Origin: Lactifluus volemus
Taxonomy: Eukaryota; Basidiomycota; Agaricomycetes; Russulales; Russulaceae
Assembly (NCBI GenBank): GCA_022376515.1
Contig: WTXI01000014.1
Coordinates: forward strand, 595,158 to 659,157
Reading direction: 5' to 3'
Length of the DNA: 64,000 bases
The notes beneath the pieces were generated by a model. That model worked only from the letters and a program-made list of their open reading frames with translations. It searched no databases and was not told where the DNA came from. Positions 53,388 to 64,000 of this stretch are shown piece after piece; the first letter of the stretch is position 1, and the number at the start of each line of letters is the position of its first letter. Position numbers and translations under genes: made by a program.

Positions 53388-54845
53388 ATCGAACATCGAA
53401 CAATCCACCAGGCGCAGGCTCACTGGATGGCCCGATACTTGTCGTTCGTTGAAAAATGTGGTAAATGCGTCCCGAGCATCGATTCCTCCAGAATATCCAA
53501 CCTCTTCAACGTTCGGAAGGAGTGGATCTCCATCGTCACATGCTAACGAAGGGAAAATTTTGCTGATGAGACCATCTTTCATATGAATCGTCTTCACGTT
53601 GGTGAACGGCCTAAGAAGTTCACGCCACTGCCTTTGGTCGACATTGTCGAGCCATTCGGATTGATGGTGCTCGTCGTAGCTGAATGCAACTTTCTCGATT
53701 AAAGAAAGTACAGGTGAAAGTGTGCCAAAGAATTGAACCGCGGATGCAACCTGCCAGTCGAGAAGTCCGCACATGATCTGCAACATCGAAGGAGTGTCCG
53801 ACTTCCAAGGGACCACATGTAAGGAAACGACAGATGAACAGAAAGTCACCTGGACAGCCCTAAATGTGAGGTTCTCGGATGATTGCATGAACTGACAGAG
53901 GTGTGGAACTGTAAGGGGGAGCATATTAAAAAGATTGACACGAAGGATGCTGAGGGAAGGGGCGCTGATCCAAGCAACAAGGCCCTCCAAATATGCGGCG
54001 GTGCCTCGGAACAAAAACCGGCGTAGGCTAGGGAGTGTGGTCATATCTGGGGTCTGGCGCAACTGCCTTTCAACATCACGGTAGGGGATAGGGGAATGAA
54101 ATATAATGGACAGCCTCTCCAGCTGGGCCATGAGCGAGAGCCGAGTAAGTATTTGGCTCGGAGGGAAATAGACGGGTGCCGAGATATTGAGAAGCGAGAG
54201 ACTGACAAGTCCCGCGGCAGTTGTGGTGAGTAAGGATGATTGAATTGGAACGGAAGCCTTCGACAGTTGGAGATGGCGTAGATTGGGGGCTCGAAACGTG
54301 AAAGGAAGGTCCACTTTGGTCAGAGAATGGATATACATGCGTTCGAGAATTGGGAATTGATCATTCATAGCTGTGACGAACTTCCCCATATTTTGGGCCA
54401 TCGAAAGGTAAATGTGATGCACGCGATCACGGTGTGAAAGTGCGAGAAGTATATCTGATTCATCCTTTGCTGCTACCTTCGAACCAGCGTAGTAGATGAT
54501 GAGTGGTAGGGGTGGTGAATGTGCGAGCATCTTCGCTACAGGCACACCATTGGTGCAGTAGAGATGAAGGTTGAGCCGAGATGGTGATTCAAGAATGACA
54601 TTTCGCCATTGTTGACAAACATGTGCCAGTCTGTACCACCACCGTTGGCGGTCCCAAGCAACGGGTGGCCCAGGTTCGTCGTCATATTCGTCCGGATCTG
54701 CCAGCCGATAAAGATGAAATATATTGAGGAGCACGTCGTCGTTGAGGATATGGATAGGTGAGTATCGTCTATTATTGTTAGGCCCTGTTAATTCGCAACT
54801 TGGAGTTTGTGAGCGGATCAGGGAACACAAACATTTGGAACTCAT
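53325..54845 (-). CDS. F-box protein, type B, copy B4
   Basis: ATG at 54845 (MSSKCLCSLIRSQTPSCELT); 1521 nt, 506 residues, single exon. The B2 donor GTGAGT is ATGAGT here: one G-to-A change destroys the splice site and creates the start codon used. F-box: SPIHILNDDVLLNIFHLYRL, then LAHVCQQWRNVILESPSRLNL. The body is very close to B2. The C-terminus departs from B2 after DIPQYL: the retroposon supplies TSFTFLSSAPPATQT and the stop. The gene should also take its poly(A) site from new sequence. Open over its whole length despite both events. Confidence 0.82.
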   Translation of the reverse strand: MSSKCLCSLIRSQTPSCELTGPNNNRRYSPIHILNDDVLLNIFHLYRLADPDEYDDEPGPPVAWDRQRWWYRLAHVCQQWRNVILESPSRLNLHLYCTNGVPVAKMLAHSPPLPLIIYYAGSKVAAKDESDILLALSHRDRVHHIYLSMAQNMGKFVTAMNDQFPILERMYIHSLTKVDLPFTFRAPNLRHLQLSKASVPIQSSLLTTTAAGLVSLSLLNISAPVYFPPSQILTRLSLMAQLERLSIIFHSPIPYRDVERQLRQTPDMTTLPSLRRFLFRGTAAYLEGLVAWISAPSLSILRVNLFNMLPLTVPHLCQFMQSSENLTFRAVQVTFCSSVVSLHVVPWKSDTPSMLQIMCGLLDWQVASAVQFFGTLSPVLSLIEKVAFSYDEHHQSEWLDNVDQRQWRELLRPFTNVKTIHMKDGLISKIFPSLACDDGDPLLPNVEEVGYSGGIDARDAFTTFFNERQVSGHPVSLRLVDCSMFDIPQYLTSFTFLSSAPPATQT

Positions 54846-57279
54846 GGATCGGCTCACTGTGAAGCCTTCCCTCGAGGAGATGATACATTATAGTAGAGCA
54901 GCAACTTGAACCAGGAATTTCAGGGACGTGGATAATGAAGTGGTTGTGATAGAAGAGGGTACAGTGTGTAGGACCAATGGATGACCGATCCCGCGGCGTC
55001 CTTGGCTCTGACCTATATCCAGGGTTGGACGCTGGCGTCCACCTTCCTCGTCATCGTCCTCGTCGCCATCGTCACCTCATTATAAACCACTTTTTCACAC
55101 TCTTACGCACACCTACATTTATAAAATATGATCGTGCCGATACAGGCCAACACCTCACCACCTTCAAAAAGTTCAAGTGCTGTCGGTCCACCAACGCCAC
55201 GTCACGCCGAACACTGGCACATACCGCACAAAGGGGACGTACAGCCCTGTTAGATGGACGTTTTTGGCGTGCGGGCGTGCGCCGTTTTTTCTCCCAATGA
55301 TAACCAGCGAAACCATCGTTACACACATGATAATGACCGACTGACTGATTCTTGCACACCGCCAAGTGGGCAACATCCCAGGATTTCGCCCGAGAGAGGT
55401 CGCACGGATCAATAACGATCTTGTTTCATTCTACAGGACGTCATCGTTCCGTACTCGGATGTGGCGCCCGCACCCACGAATGCAAGTGGAGAAGAGCTAT
55501 GGTAGATCGAGTTCCATCTCGATTCGCCTTTCCCCAGAGCGTGGACCTGCGCAAATGTCCAGTCCAGTGCGGGAGGTTGAGAGTGGACGACGGTTCGTGG
55601 CTAACAGTGATCCCCATGCGTACCACAAATCATCATGAGATATTTTTATGTATCCGTACCTCCACATCAGTCAGATGGGTAGAATATATGAATAGGTATA
55701 CTTTTGAATATGTCATGACGAATTCTCTTCTCACAAGTGATATATACCCGGGGCTCATCGTTCACAATGAGACCCTCCCTCCCCCTTCCTTAATCCCCGC
55801 AACGACCCCTTCTTAACCAAGAATGAATACAAGAATTATAACCACAGACGATTGCAATCGCAGCTTGAGCGGGGGGCTGTGATGGGTCTTCCAAGAGCGC
55901 GCGTGAGGAGAGTCCATCGTGGGATATTAAAGATGGCGCTACAGGGCTTGTAATTGGATTCAAACATGGATGAAGTGGTTGTAGATCCACTGGTCGAGAA
56001 TTTTGCACTCGACCTCTATATGGGATGAGGTGCAGGATTCTAACCACGACGTGTTTGTTCGGATTGTTCCATGGGATAAGGATACCGCTGCAACTCGCTT
56101 CTTCGCAATGTGGGGCATGTTTACCGAGCCCACGGTCTGGCGTTGAGCGGAGGATGTACCTCTTCCGAACTGTGAGACCGCCGGACAAGCACCAAGCATA
56201 CGTATATATGATGAGACGGACATGTATTCACAAAAAAACGGAACGTACAAGCCTCAGGATGTTCATCAGTCCGGTGACAGCTTACAGATCGCTGATATCC
56301 TCGGATTCCTCGCCAGTCTGCATCACCGGCTTCTCCTGCGCCTTAGCCCTTGTCGTATGTGAAAGCGCGTCTTGCTTGAATGCCCATGGATGATAAGTCG
56401 AGGGGATATTTGGGTAGCTCATACATAGCTTATGCGAGTGGACCAGGACAGCTTAAAAAAAGATGGCGAGAGGTGCTGATGGGGCCGGAACAAGCTAAAC
56501 TGGGCGCGCACTCGCAGGCTCCGTGGCGCCATGTGCAGCAACCTAACGCTCTGCGGTATTCAAGTTCGTGGAAGGTGAGTAAAGACTTGAGATACGCTCG
56601 CAGGCTACGTCGCCCTGGCGAGATGAGCTTTTCGAGTTGCAAGCTCAAAAAGAGACGTCGAGATCTCTTCGGATTTGACAACTTGGACGCTATGTGATCT
56701 GATCGCGTTGGTTACACCATTCACCAGCAAGCGAGGTTACTCACCCTTTTTTAACTCAACACCCTCGAGCTGATCATCCACGTCAACGGGAACTTGAGCA
56801 ACAGAAGGAGGTGTTCGGAGCTGGCTGATTGGTCAGGGTGAAGAGCACCGAGACGCCAAAGGTCTTAGTCAGCACATCACGGGTTTACCGGTTTATCCAT
56901 TTGCAGGTCGACCAAGTCGACCAATGAAAAAAGCCTACAGTAACAGTCACGATGGCACAAGACATACACACAATTTATGCAGTCGTCAAGGAATGCGGAG
57001 GGGACGAGAAATTATGTGAGAGAAACCGTGGAAGGGTGTACAATCATGCCGGCGTAGGGTAGTCATCAAGATGTAACGTGAGTATATGTCGATTAAGATA
57101 AGCAAGTTAGGGTGCTTAGTGTTGGGATCTCATCTGTGATTAGGGTCATAATGAACAAGAGATCTAGACTCGGTGTGAGCGTGAGCACGAGTGATATATG
57201 GGTAGTTGTGTCTGGATGTAGTACGTTGGTTAGCTCCTAGGTACTGGCAGTTGCTGCAACGCTTACATGTACCTTTGGC
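54846..57279. other. Intergenic, block 2 end plus unique spacer
   Basis: 54846-56700 repeats the flank of B2, including a degraded AKAQEKPVMQTGEESED tail on the minus strand (about 56300-56360). A minus-strand TATAAA lies at 55118-55123. From about 56700 to 57279 the sequence is weakly similar to other B 3' flanks (GGATATCAGATT-less, with GATATATGGGTAGTTGTGTC). No gene supported. Confidence 0.45.
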
Positions 57280-58848
57280 CTATCTATCCACAAACATTGA
57301 GCGATCCATCATGCGCAGGCTTATAGGGTGACCTGAAACTTGTCGCTCATCGAGAAATGCGGTGAATGCGTCCCGAAGATCGCTTCCTCCAGAATATCCA
57401 ACCTCTTGAAGGTTCGGAAGGAGCTCAAGTGGCGGTTCTTCACCGCCGACGGATTGCAGTGACTGAGAGATTCTTCCGACGAGCTCCTCTTGCACATAAA
57501 GAGCCTTGGCATTGTTGAAAATTCTAAGAAGATCATGCCACTGCGTTCGGTCGACGTCGTTGTGGCATTCCAATGGCCGACTGTGCTCCGTGTGACTGAG
57601 AGTGACTTTCTCCACGACAGAAAGTACAGGTGAAAGTGTGCCGAGGACTTGCACTACACCGGCAGATGCTACTTGCCCATAAAGCTGTCTGCAATTGAAG
57701 CGCAACGCCAACAGGGGGACTCCCCTTCGAGCATTCGCATGTAATTGGACGAATTCCTTGAAGAAAGTGACTTTGACAGCGCTGAATATGAGATTTTCAG
57801 ATGATTGCATGAACTGTAGGATGCGTGGAATAGGAAAGGGAAAGTGATCGAAAAGATAGACACGAAAGACGCTGAGGGAAGGGGCGCTGATCCGAGCAAC
57901 GAGGCCATTCAAATAGGCGCTCACACCATAGAACACAAACCAGCGTAGTTTAGCAAGTGTGAGTTGGGTCTCAAGTAACTGACTCTCAACATCACTGTTG
58001 GGAATACGAACATCAATGTTGAGCGACTCCAGCTGGAGCATAAGTGAAAGCCGGGCAAGTACATAACTCGGAGGGAAATACGCGGATGGTGGGATATCTA
58101 GCACGAGAGTGACAAGGCCGGCAGTAGTTGTGAGTAAAGGAGATCCGATCAAAAGGGCAGCCGTCGACAATACGAGATGGCGTAGATTGGGGGCTTGAAA
58201 CGTTAAAGGAAGGATTGTCCGAGAATTGGTATACATGCGTTCCAGCCTTGGGAATTGATGACCCATAACCGTGACGAACTTCACTACATTTGGGAGCTGC
58301 CGAAGGTCAATGCGACGAATGCGATCGCGGTGTGAAAGTGCGAGCAATATACCCGATTCATCTTCTGCTGTCAGTATCTCCGAGTCGCCATCCCTAGTCA
58401 CGGTGCGATAATCGATGGTGAGTGGTAGAGGTGGTGAATGTGCAAGCATGTCCGCTACAGGCACACCATTGGTGCAATAGAGATGAAGGTCGAGCTGGAG
58501 TGGTGATTCGAGAATAATATCTCGCCACTGTCGACAAACTTGTGCCAGTTTGTACCACCAACGTTGACGGTCCCATTTGTAGTTCAACACAGTTTTCTCA
58601 TCTTCGTATTCGTCCGGTTCTGCCAACCGATAAAGATGAAATATATTGAGAAGGACGTCATCGTTGAGGATGTGGATAGGTGAGAGTCGTCTATCACTAG
58701 CATCACGATTGTCGTTGAGCCCTATTGATTCGCAAGTTTGTGATCAGGAACAGATTAGCGACACAGAGACCATAATTTGGAACCGCGTACGTCGGCCGAG
58801 CATTCTAATGGGGGGCGGATAAATTATGGTAGAGCAGCAACCATACAT
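57280..58848 (-). CDS. F-box protein, type B, copy B5 (divergent)
   Basis: Model: complement of 57280-58721 and 58791-58848; 1500 nt, 499 residues. ATG at 58848 (MYGCCSTIIYPPPIRMLG). The 69-nt intron (GTACGC to CAATAG) contains an in-frame TGA, so splicing is required; without it only a shorter frame from mid F-box is visible. F-box: SPIHILNDDVLLNIFHLYRL, then LAQVCRQWRDIILESPLQLDL. It carries extra acidic residues (TRDGDSEILTAEDESG) and a longer C-terminal block (SVGGEEPPLELLPNLQEVGY). Most diverged member of type B and the end of the type B array. Confidence 0.83.
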
Positions 58849-58989
58849 TTTCAGGGAGGTGGGTAATGACGTGGATGCGATTGAAGAGCGTGTAGGCCTT
58901 GGGCGACCGAGGCGCTGACCTATATCCAAAATTGTACGTTGGCGTCCAGTCACATACATCATATAATAATACATCCTTTCGCGTGTCAA

Positions 58990-59430
58990 CTTGAATGAAG
59001 AAGAGTTAGATATATACAGGAAAGCATAGCGGGACAATAGGAGTAGCATGAATCAATGGGGTGTAACTAGGAGTGGAAGGGGTTGTTGACAACATCGAGC
59101 TTCCTACTGGCACCACATCAACTTTCGGAAGACAACGATGAATAGCCAGTTGTTGCGCTGAGATGCCTGATATACCCTGATCGTTGAAGCTCCTCCAATG
59201 CGGGTAAACACCTGGTGGCCAATTCCCCACTGAGCCCCCGTAGCGCTGACACGATGAGTGACTGGACGTTCTGAGATATACGCACTGGCAGGGTCTGGAG
59301 TCTGGACAGCAGTAAATAGTCGGAAGAGTTCCCGTCCATATCAACTTGCCAAATCAATCCCATCTCGTCGATGCTGAGCTCTTCAATACTAGACAGGACA
59401 AAGGAAAGTTGGTTGCATATTACCAGTACT
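58990..59430 (-). pseudogene. Type A F-box C-terminal remnant (A10)
   Basis: Minus-strand pieces SQNVQSLIVSALRGLSGELA and CLPALEELQRSGY match the last third of type A genes, preceded by the A-type 3' flank (GTTAGATATATACAGG). Small indels break the frame. The homology stops abruptly at about 59424 after GGTTGCATATT, next to the 3' side of the membrane-protein gene. It is an isolated type A scrap beyond the type B array. Confidence 0.75.
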
Positions 59431-59495
59431 GTGCACGCATTCTACTCAAATGCACAAGAAACAAAGCCAACCACGAGGAGTACCGCACATCCTTC

Positions 59496-61574
59496 TCAGC
59501 CGAGCCCTTTCCTCCCAACTCTCACGCTCCCCTGAAACGGCAAGTCCGTCAAGACCAATCCGCCACCAACATTTCGCTTAGCTGCCCCATCTCCTCCAAT
59601 AATCTGAGCTTCATCATCGCCAATCGACAACCCCTCCACGCGCACGCCAACTGCAGCGACACCCTGCACGCCCGCAACCGCACCATCACCACGTCCAAAA
59701 ATAACTTTACCGACAAAGCTGCGAAACTCGCGGTCCCGACCGGGTAGCACCTCGAGCGGGACGTCTGAAAACCACGCCGAGATGTGGAGAGTCGTGTGTC
59801 CGTGCTCGTTCCAGTCCCGTCGAGGCTCGGTCGGTGAGCTCATCGCGGTGGCCCATGTGTGAGGCCGGATCCGCGCAAAGGCATGTGGTGGGAGTGGTGA
59901 GGGGAGTGGACGTGCCGGAGGCACGTCGTCATCGTCATCGTCGTCATCGTCATCACCTTTTGAGGACATCTCGAAGCTATCGTGTTCTGTCATGCTTGAT
60001 GTTGTAACGGTGGGTTCGGCAGTAGATACGGTTGGGAGTGGTCCGTCAAAGACAAGTACGTCAGGCAGCACCCGGTTAACGTGCACCATAACTTCCATGC
60101 CCTTTGGAAAGGCGAGTCGCGCATGCACGATCCCATTGGCAAGGATGGTTGTGCCTGAAGCGTGGATTTTCATGCTTTCGATTGTCACGTTGCGCAGTAC
60201 CTCAGGCCGTGGATGAGGAGCGGGGAATATTGTATGGGCGGTGTAATTGGAGAATAGTTTGAATAGAGATGTGATCGAGATTGGATGGTCGACGCCGGAT
60301 AAATAATCAGAGAGAAGAAACGAGAGGGCAGGAATCGCAGATCGGTGAATAGGAATAACGTTGCCATGAAGGGAGAATGTGATGTTTGGATGTGTGAGGG
60401 TGAATGGCGCTGAAGTGACGGAGACCACTGGGATAAGGGAGTCATCATTTGCGTCTGGTGGGGGCGGGACCCAGACGATGAAAGGAAGAGGGGGTGCGGT
60501 GAGGGTAATTGTTGAGGGGATAGGATTAAAAATCGTCGCTTTTGCATCGAGGGTGAGATTTTCAGCACCAGATGAAACGGAAATTTGAGTGAGGTGGACT
60601 AGGTCAGAGATGGATGGTAGGGGTGGACTGTCACCTGGAGCAGGTAGGCTGGGCAGGACAGGGACTATAAAACTGTCAGGGCTGTTGAGGAATGAGGGTT
60701 AAAAGGAGAATGTAAACGTACTCTTCATACGGAGTCCGACTGTAAGATTTGACCTATCTGTGCTAAGTGAACTTCGCCAGGTGGCACCGCGCAATGGGCC
60801 GCCTTGAAGTTTAGCTCGAGAAATTGAGGCCTGAGCGACGACATAGCCGTGTCTCCAGCTTTCGCGTGCAAAGTTGAGCCAAGTAGATAGATTTTGTGAG
60901 GGTTGGACATGCACGGGTAGAGAAATTGGAGTCAACCACGAGGAGTCGTCCGGAGGATCTGCGGTGAGAGGAATCTGGAATGGAAAGGTACGGATAGAAG
61001 CTAAATGCGTAGGGGGGTCATCATGGGAAGTAATGTTGATAGAGGAGAGGGTGATAGAAACGACATCGAGATTGCGGATGCCCCAGCGTCCAATGGCTTT
61101 CCAGGCGTCAAGCAAGAAGTTGTCTCTGTCGTCGGGCTTTACACCGACGATAGCGCCTGCATCAAAACCAACACTGCCATCTATCCTTAACCATACTTCG
61201 CCATGTTCCGAGATGTTGAGCACATCGAGTGCATCCGGGCCACGAAATAAGAGGCCAGTATCTAGGATGTCTCGATCTGATAACTGGGATGCCTTTGCGG
61301 CGTAAGAGTAAGCAAGTGAAATTAGAAGTAGTATGAGGAGGATTGAGACGAAGAGTGTGGTGAGAAATACAGTGGTGAGTGTGGATAGTAAGCTGGAGCG
61401 GTTGGATTGGCCGGTGGTGTCTAAGTTATCGTCGTCAGTGTGAATGACATAGGATTGATGGGGTAGTAAGGGAGTTGTTTCTGTAGGTTCTTGATTACAG
61501 CCGTTGACTGCTCTCGCCTTTCCCTTGTTTAATGGTTGACCCGTGTCAATATCTTGGGTGTTTGATGGAGACAT
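59496..61574 (-). CDS. Tag1-like vacuolar-type single-pass membrane protein
   Basis: Model: complement of 59496-60664 and 60722-61574; 2022 nt, 673 residues. The 57-nt intron has a GTACGT donor, CTGAC branch and TTATAG acceptor and bypasses a stop. The start ATG at 61574 gives MSPSNTQDIDTG. Residues about 62-90 form one strong membrane segment (TVFLTTLFVSILLILLLISL). Before it lies ETTPLL, an acidic dileucine (ExxxLL) signal of the kind used for AP-3 sorting to the vacuole. The long C-terminal side has repeated beta-rich stretches, N-glycosylation motifs and a run of nine Asp. The layout matches fungal Tag1-type proteins (DUF3712 group; yeast Tag1 ends autophagy). The family call rests on architecture and remembered features, not alignment. 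Confidence 0.75.
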
Positions 61575-61843
61575 TGAAATGTCGGATAAGTGACACGTGA
61601 TAGATATGATATAATACAAAAGTCACACGCTCTCTCGCTCACTGCCCCAGCCAGCCAAGCCAAGGTCAAGTCCAAGTCTGGCTAATTCTGCTTTGCTTTG
61701 CCCTCAACTTGCTGATAAATCCAATTAAGCACTCTCCCTTGCATTTCCTCCATCTCTATTCTTTACTATCATCTTCACGCGATAACTCTCCCCTCCTCTC
61801 CTACCCTGCCTTCCTACATCATTCCCTTATCACCCAATAACCC
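61575..61843. promoter_or_regulatory. Bidirectional promoter, Tag1-like / ATG1
   Basis: 269 bp separate the two divergent ATGs. The ATG1 side has a long pyrimidine-rich stretch (about 61735-61835, CTCTCCCCTCCTCTCCTACC), typical of fungal transcription start regions. No clear TATA box on either strand. Both 5' UTRs must fit here. Confidence 0.6.
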
Positions 61844-64000
61844 ATGGCAGGCACGGCTGATACACCAGCTGAACGAACTCATTCATCAAGCAAACGACCA
61901 GAGGATGAGGAGTTAAAGCCTTATGTTATAGTCGGCGACCTTGGTAAGGGAAGCTTCGCGACTGTCTACAAAGGCTACAATGAAGTGAGTGTCGACCTGT
62001 CGCGTTCTCTACATTTGCCATCGGCTTGTTAACAACACGAATGTTTTGGTTAGGAGACGCGTCACGAAGTTGCGATCAAGACTGTCAGTCGTAGCAATCT
62101 CTCTGCCAAGCTTTTCGAGAACCTCCAGAGCGAAATCGACATTCTTAAGTTATTATCCCATCGACACATCACCAAATTGATCGATATCATCGTGCGTTTC
62201 ACTCATTTTTAATATTGAAACCATTTTTGAAATCCCTTGAAGCGCGCCGAGCGCAACATATACCTCATCATGGAGTACTGTTCTGGGGGCGATCTCACTA
62301 ACTACCTCAAGAAGCGCGGACGTGTAGAAACCTTAGAATATATTCCCGAACCTGGTGCTGCACCCCAGTATTATCCCCACCCTAGGACGGGTGGTCTCGC
62401 CGAAATCGTCGTTCGAAGTTTCCTGAGGCAACTCGGTGCGGCTCCCCTTATCTGGTCACACATGTCGGTAACCTCTGTCCCTATAGCACGTGCACTCAAG
62501 TTCTTGCGGCAACGAGACCTGATCCACCGTGATATCAAGCCACAGAACTTGCTCTTACGTCCCCCAGGCAATGAAGATTTAGTTCGCGGTCACCCTTTAG
62601 GAGTTCCCCTCCTCAAAGTGGCTGATTTTGGCTTCGCGCGGTCCCTTCCAAATGCAATGATGGCAGAGACCCTTTGTGGGTCCCCGTGAGTTTCCCATCT
62701 TGCGTACTTCGTCTCAGTCACAACTAAAATGAGCAATTCCCTCCCAGGCTCTACATGGCACCCGAAATCCTCAGTGGTCAGAAGTACGATGCCAAAGCTG
62801 ACCTCTGGTCCGTCGGTGCTGTGCTTTACGAAATGTCTGTCGGCAAAGCCCCCTTTCGCGCTGCCAATCACATCGAACTTCTAAGGAAGATCGATCACTC
62901 TAAGGGAATTAAGTTCCTGATGAAGACCCCTCCCATCAACCACGTCCGGGTGACGACCCACCACAAGTGGTTTCCTCGGACATCAAAGCCCTCATCCGTG
63001 CTCTCTTGCGGCAAAATCCCGCCGAGCGCACGAGCTTTGAAGCTTTCTTTAAGAGCGAGGCTATGACAAATTCCAAATTTCCCCGGCCGATAGTTGTTAA
63101 GCCCCCCCCCCACCTCCTGGAGCCGGTAGATGATGGAAAGATTCCTGAACACCATATGCGAGTCCCGCCCGAGGTTCTCGACCCGCGGGCAATGATCCCA
63201 CCAAGCAAGTTTAACTTTAGGAGGCGTGAGAGCGAGGGAGCATCTCGATCTCAAGAGGAGGCATCATCGAGGTACGTGATGGACAGATCACTTTCTCCAG
63301 TGCGTGCGAGTAGAAGTGCGACCTCACCTCGTTACAGTCCCCCCAAGGAACCTCCACCAACAATGGCCCGTGCGACATCCAATATGGCTTTTCCCGTGTC
63401 GAGGCCGTTTTGACGCCGTTATCGACTGAGGGTTCTATTATTCCAGGGGAGACAGAAGAGGACGGCTTGCTCCGTAGGGAGTATGTACTTGTAGGAGACA
63501 CACAAGCTGTCGAATTCAATCGGGCAGTGGACGGTAAGTATGTTAATGCATACCAAAAGTCTTCAAAAAATCAGACCATCCCACAGAGATCAATGCAGCC
63601 CGGCGTCGACCTCTCCTTGACCGCCGCGTACCGCCAACGCCTGCCTCTGCCAACGATGAGAAGCGCCTCCCTGATCTTCTGCCTCACCTCTCACCGGATT
63701 CACCATCTGGCCCAACTTTCCCACCACCACCGAGCCACGGTGGCGTACCGATTCCGACGGGCCGCTCCGCGACCAACGCTCTCTCACGCGCCCTATCGCT
63801 GGCTTCGAAGAAGCTCTTTGGCGCAGGTGTTGGCAGCCCGCGCTCGCCCCCTCGTTTTGCCACTCTTAGTTATGGCGGACAGGGGACGGGGTCGTCGTCT
63901 CCGCGTACGTGTTCTGCAAGCATGGCGGTGGCGTTGGGGAGGTCGACCCGGTGCAGGACGAATTGCTCGGCGCGCTAGAACAGCTGGCACAGAAGACCCA
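61844..64000 (+). CDS. ATG1: Autophagy serine/threonine kinase Atg1 (3' partial, frame breaks)
   Basis: Atg1/ULK kinase, initiator of autophagosome formation. Exons: 61844-61984, 62054-62191, 62243-62435, 62487-62685, 62748 onward, with a later intron 63536-63586 (GTAAGT to CCACAG). Motifs: [12 protein letters not shown] (ATP loop), EVAIKT (Lys), [43 protein letters not shown]. The kinase frame breaks at 62916: TTCCTGATGAAGAC where the family has KF-P-DEDP, one C short. The next frame continues [20 protein letters not shown] and later [11 protein letters not shown]. Another -1 step is needed by about 63340-63410 to reach [19 protein letters not shown], and a third near 63905 to reach [18 protein letters not shown]; the last two could be unrecognised introns. 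Runs past the window end. Consensus errors are the simplest reading; decay is the alternative. Confidence 0.85.

Larger units (their letters stand above)
42431..56700. repeat. Tandem duplication of a ~7-kb two-gene block
   Basis: Block 1 (42431-49428) and block 2 (49429-about 56700) share the order: flank repeat, F-box gene (B1 or B3), intergenic segment, F-box gene (B2 or B4), second intergenic segment. B2 and B4 are close to identical over long stretches, as are the 44840-46190 and 51780-53090 intergenic parts. Block 2 carries an extra retroposon. Intergenic halves within a block also resemble each other, which points to an older single-gene duplication. Confidence 0.75.

Noticed and set aside
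53012..53403. Small proteins encoded in the retroposon region on the minus strand
   Set aside because: The frames cross the target-site duplication into B4 flank sequence and have no counterpart in B2; they result from the insertion.

Overview
The window comes from a filamentous basidiomycete, almost certainly an Agaricomycete. The evidence is short GT-AG introns of 45-61 nt with CTNAC-like branch sites, the style of the F-box proteins, and an ATG1 kinase gene with mushroom-type inserts. Russulales would fit the F-box style, but that is only an impression. Most of the window is a gene-family amplification zone; only the last 4.5 kb is ordinary single-copy sequence. All gene models below were spliced by eye, and reading frames were checked by summing exon lengths.

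Positions 1-42430: a head-to-tail array that alternates an F-box gene on the minus strand (type A, nine copies A1-A9) with a decayed copy of a tRNA threonylcarbamoyladenosine dehydratase (TCD/TcdA, ThiF family) on the plus strand. Eight of nine F-box copies stay open once a hidden 14-nt first exon and two short introns are recognised. A2 carries a frameshift. Every TCD copy is broken. From 23.5 to 39 kb the repeat unit is about 5 kb and has two further decayed modules between the F-box and TCD parts: module C (minus, unrecognised) and module D (plus, LRR-like tail). Between 2.3 and 5.9 kb the array is interrupted by a composite insertion holding a broken Sec2-type Rab-GEF gene and the tail of a non-LTR retrotransposon.

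Positions 42431-58848: a second F-box subfamily (type B, B1-B5, all minus). B1+B2 and B3+B4 form two tandem copies of a block of about 7 kb. B5 is the remaining divergent copy. B4 has a 268-bp poly(A)-tailed retroposon with a 14-bp target-site duplication in its last codons, and A9 has a probable solo LTR at its 3' end. Both insertions replaced the C-terminus. A type A remnant at about 59.0-59.4 kb closes the array.

Positions 59496-64000: a head-to-head pair of conserved genes, a single-pass membrane protein resembling the vacuolar autophagy-termination factor Tag1, and the autophagy kinase ATG1 (3' end beyond the window). The ATG1 copy needs up to three single-base frame corrections in its second half, so consensus errors or decay must be considered there.

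The F-box proteins would act as substrate adaptors of SCF ubiquitin ligases. Nothing in the window shows their substrates. Preserved frames beside uniformly dead TCD copies suggest that selection, or very recent birth, kept the F-box genes.
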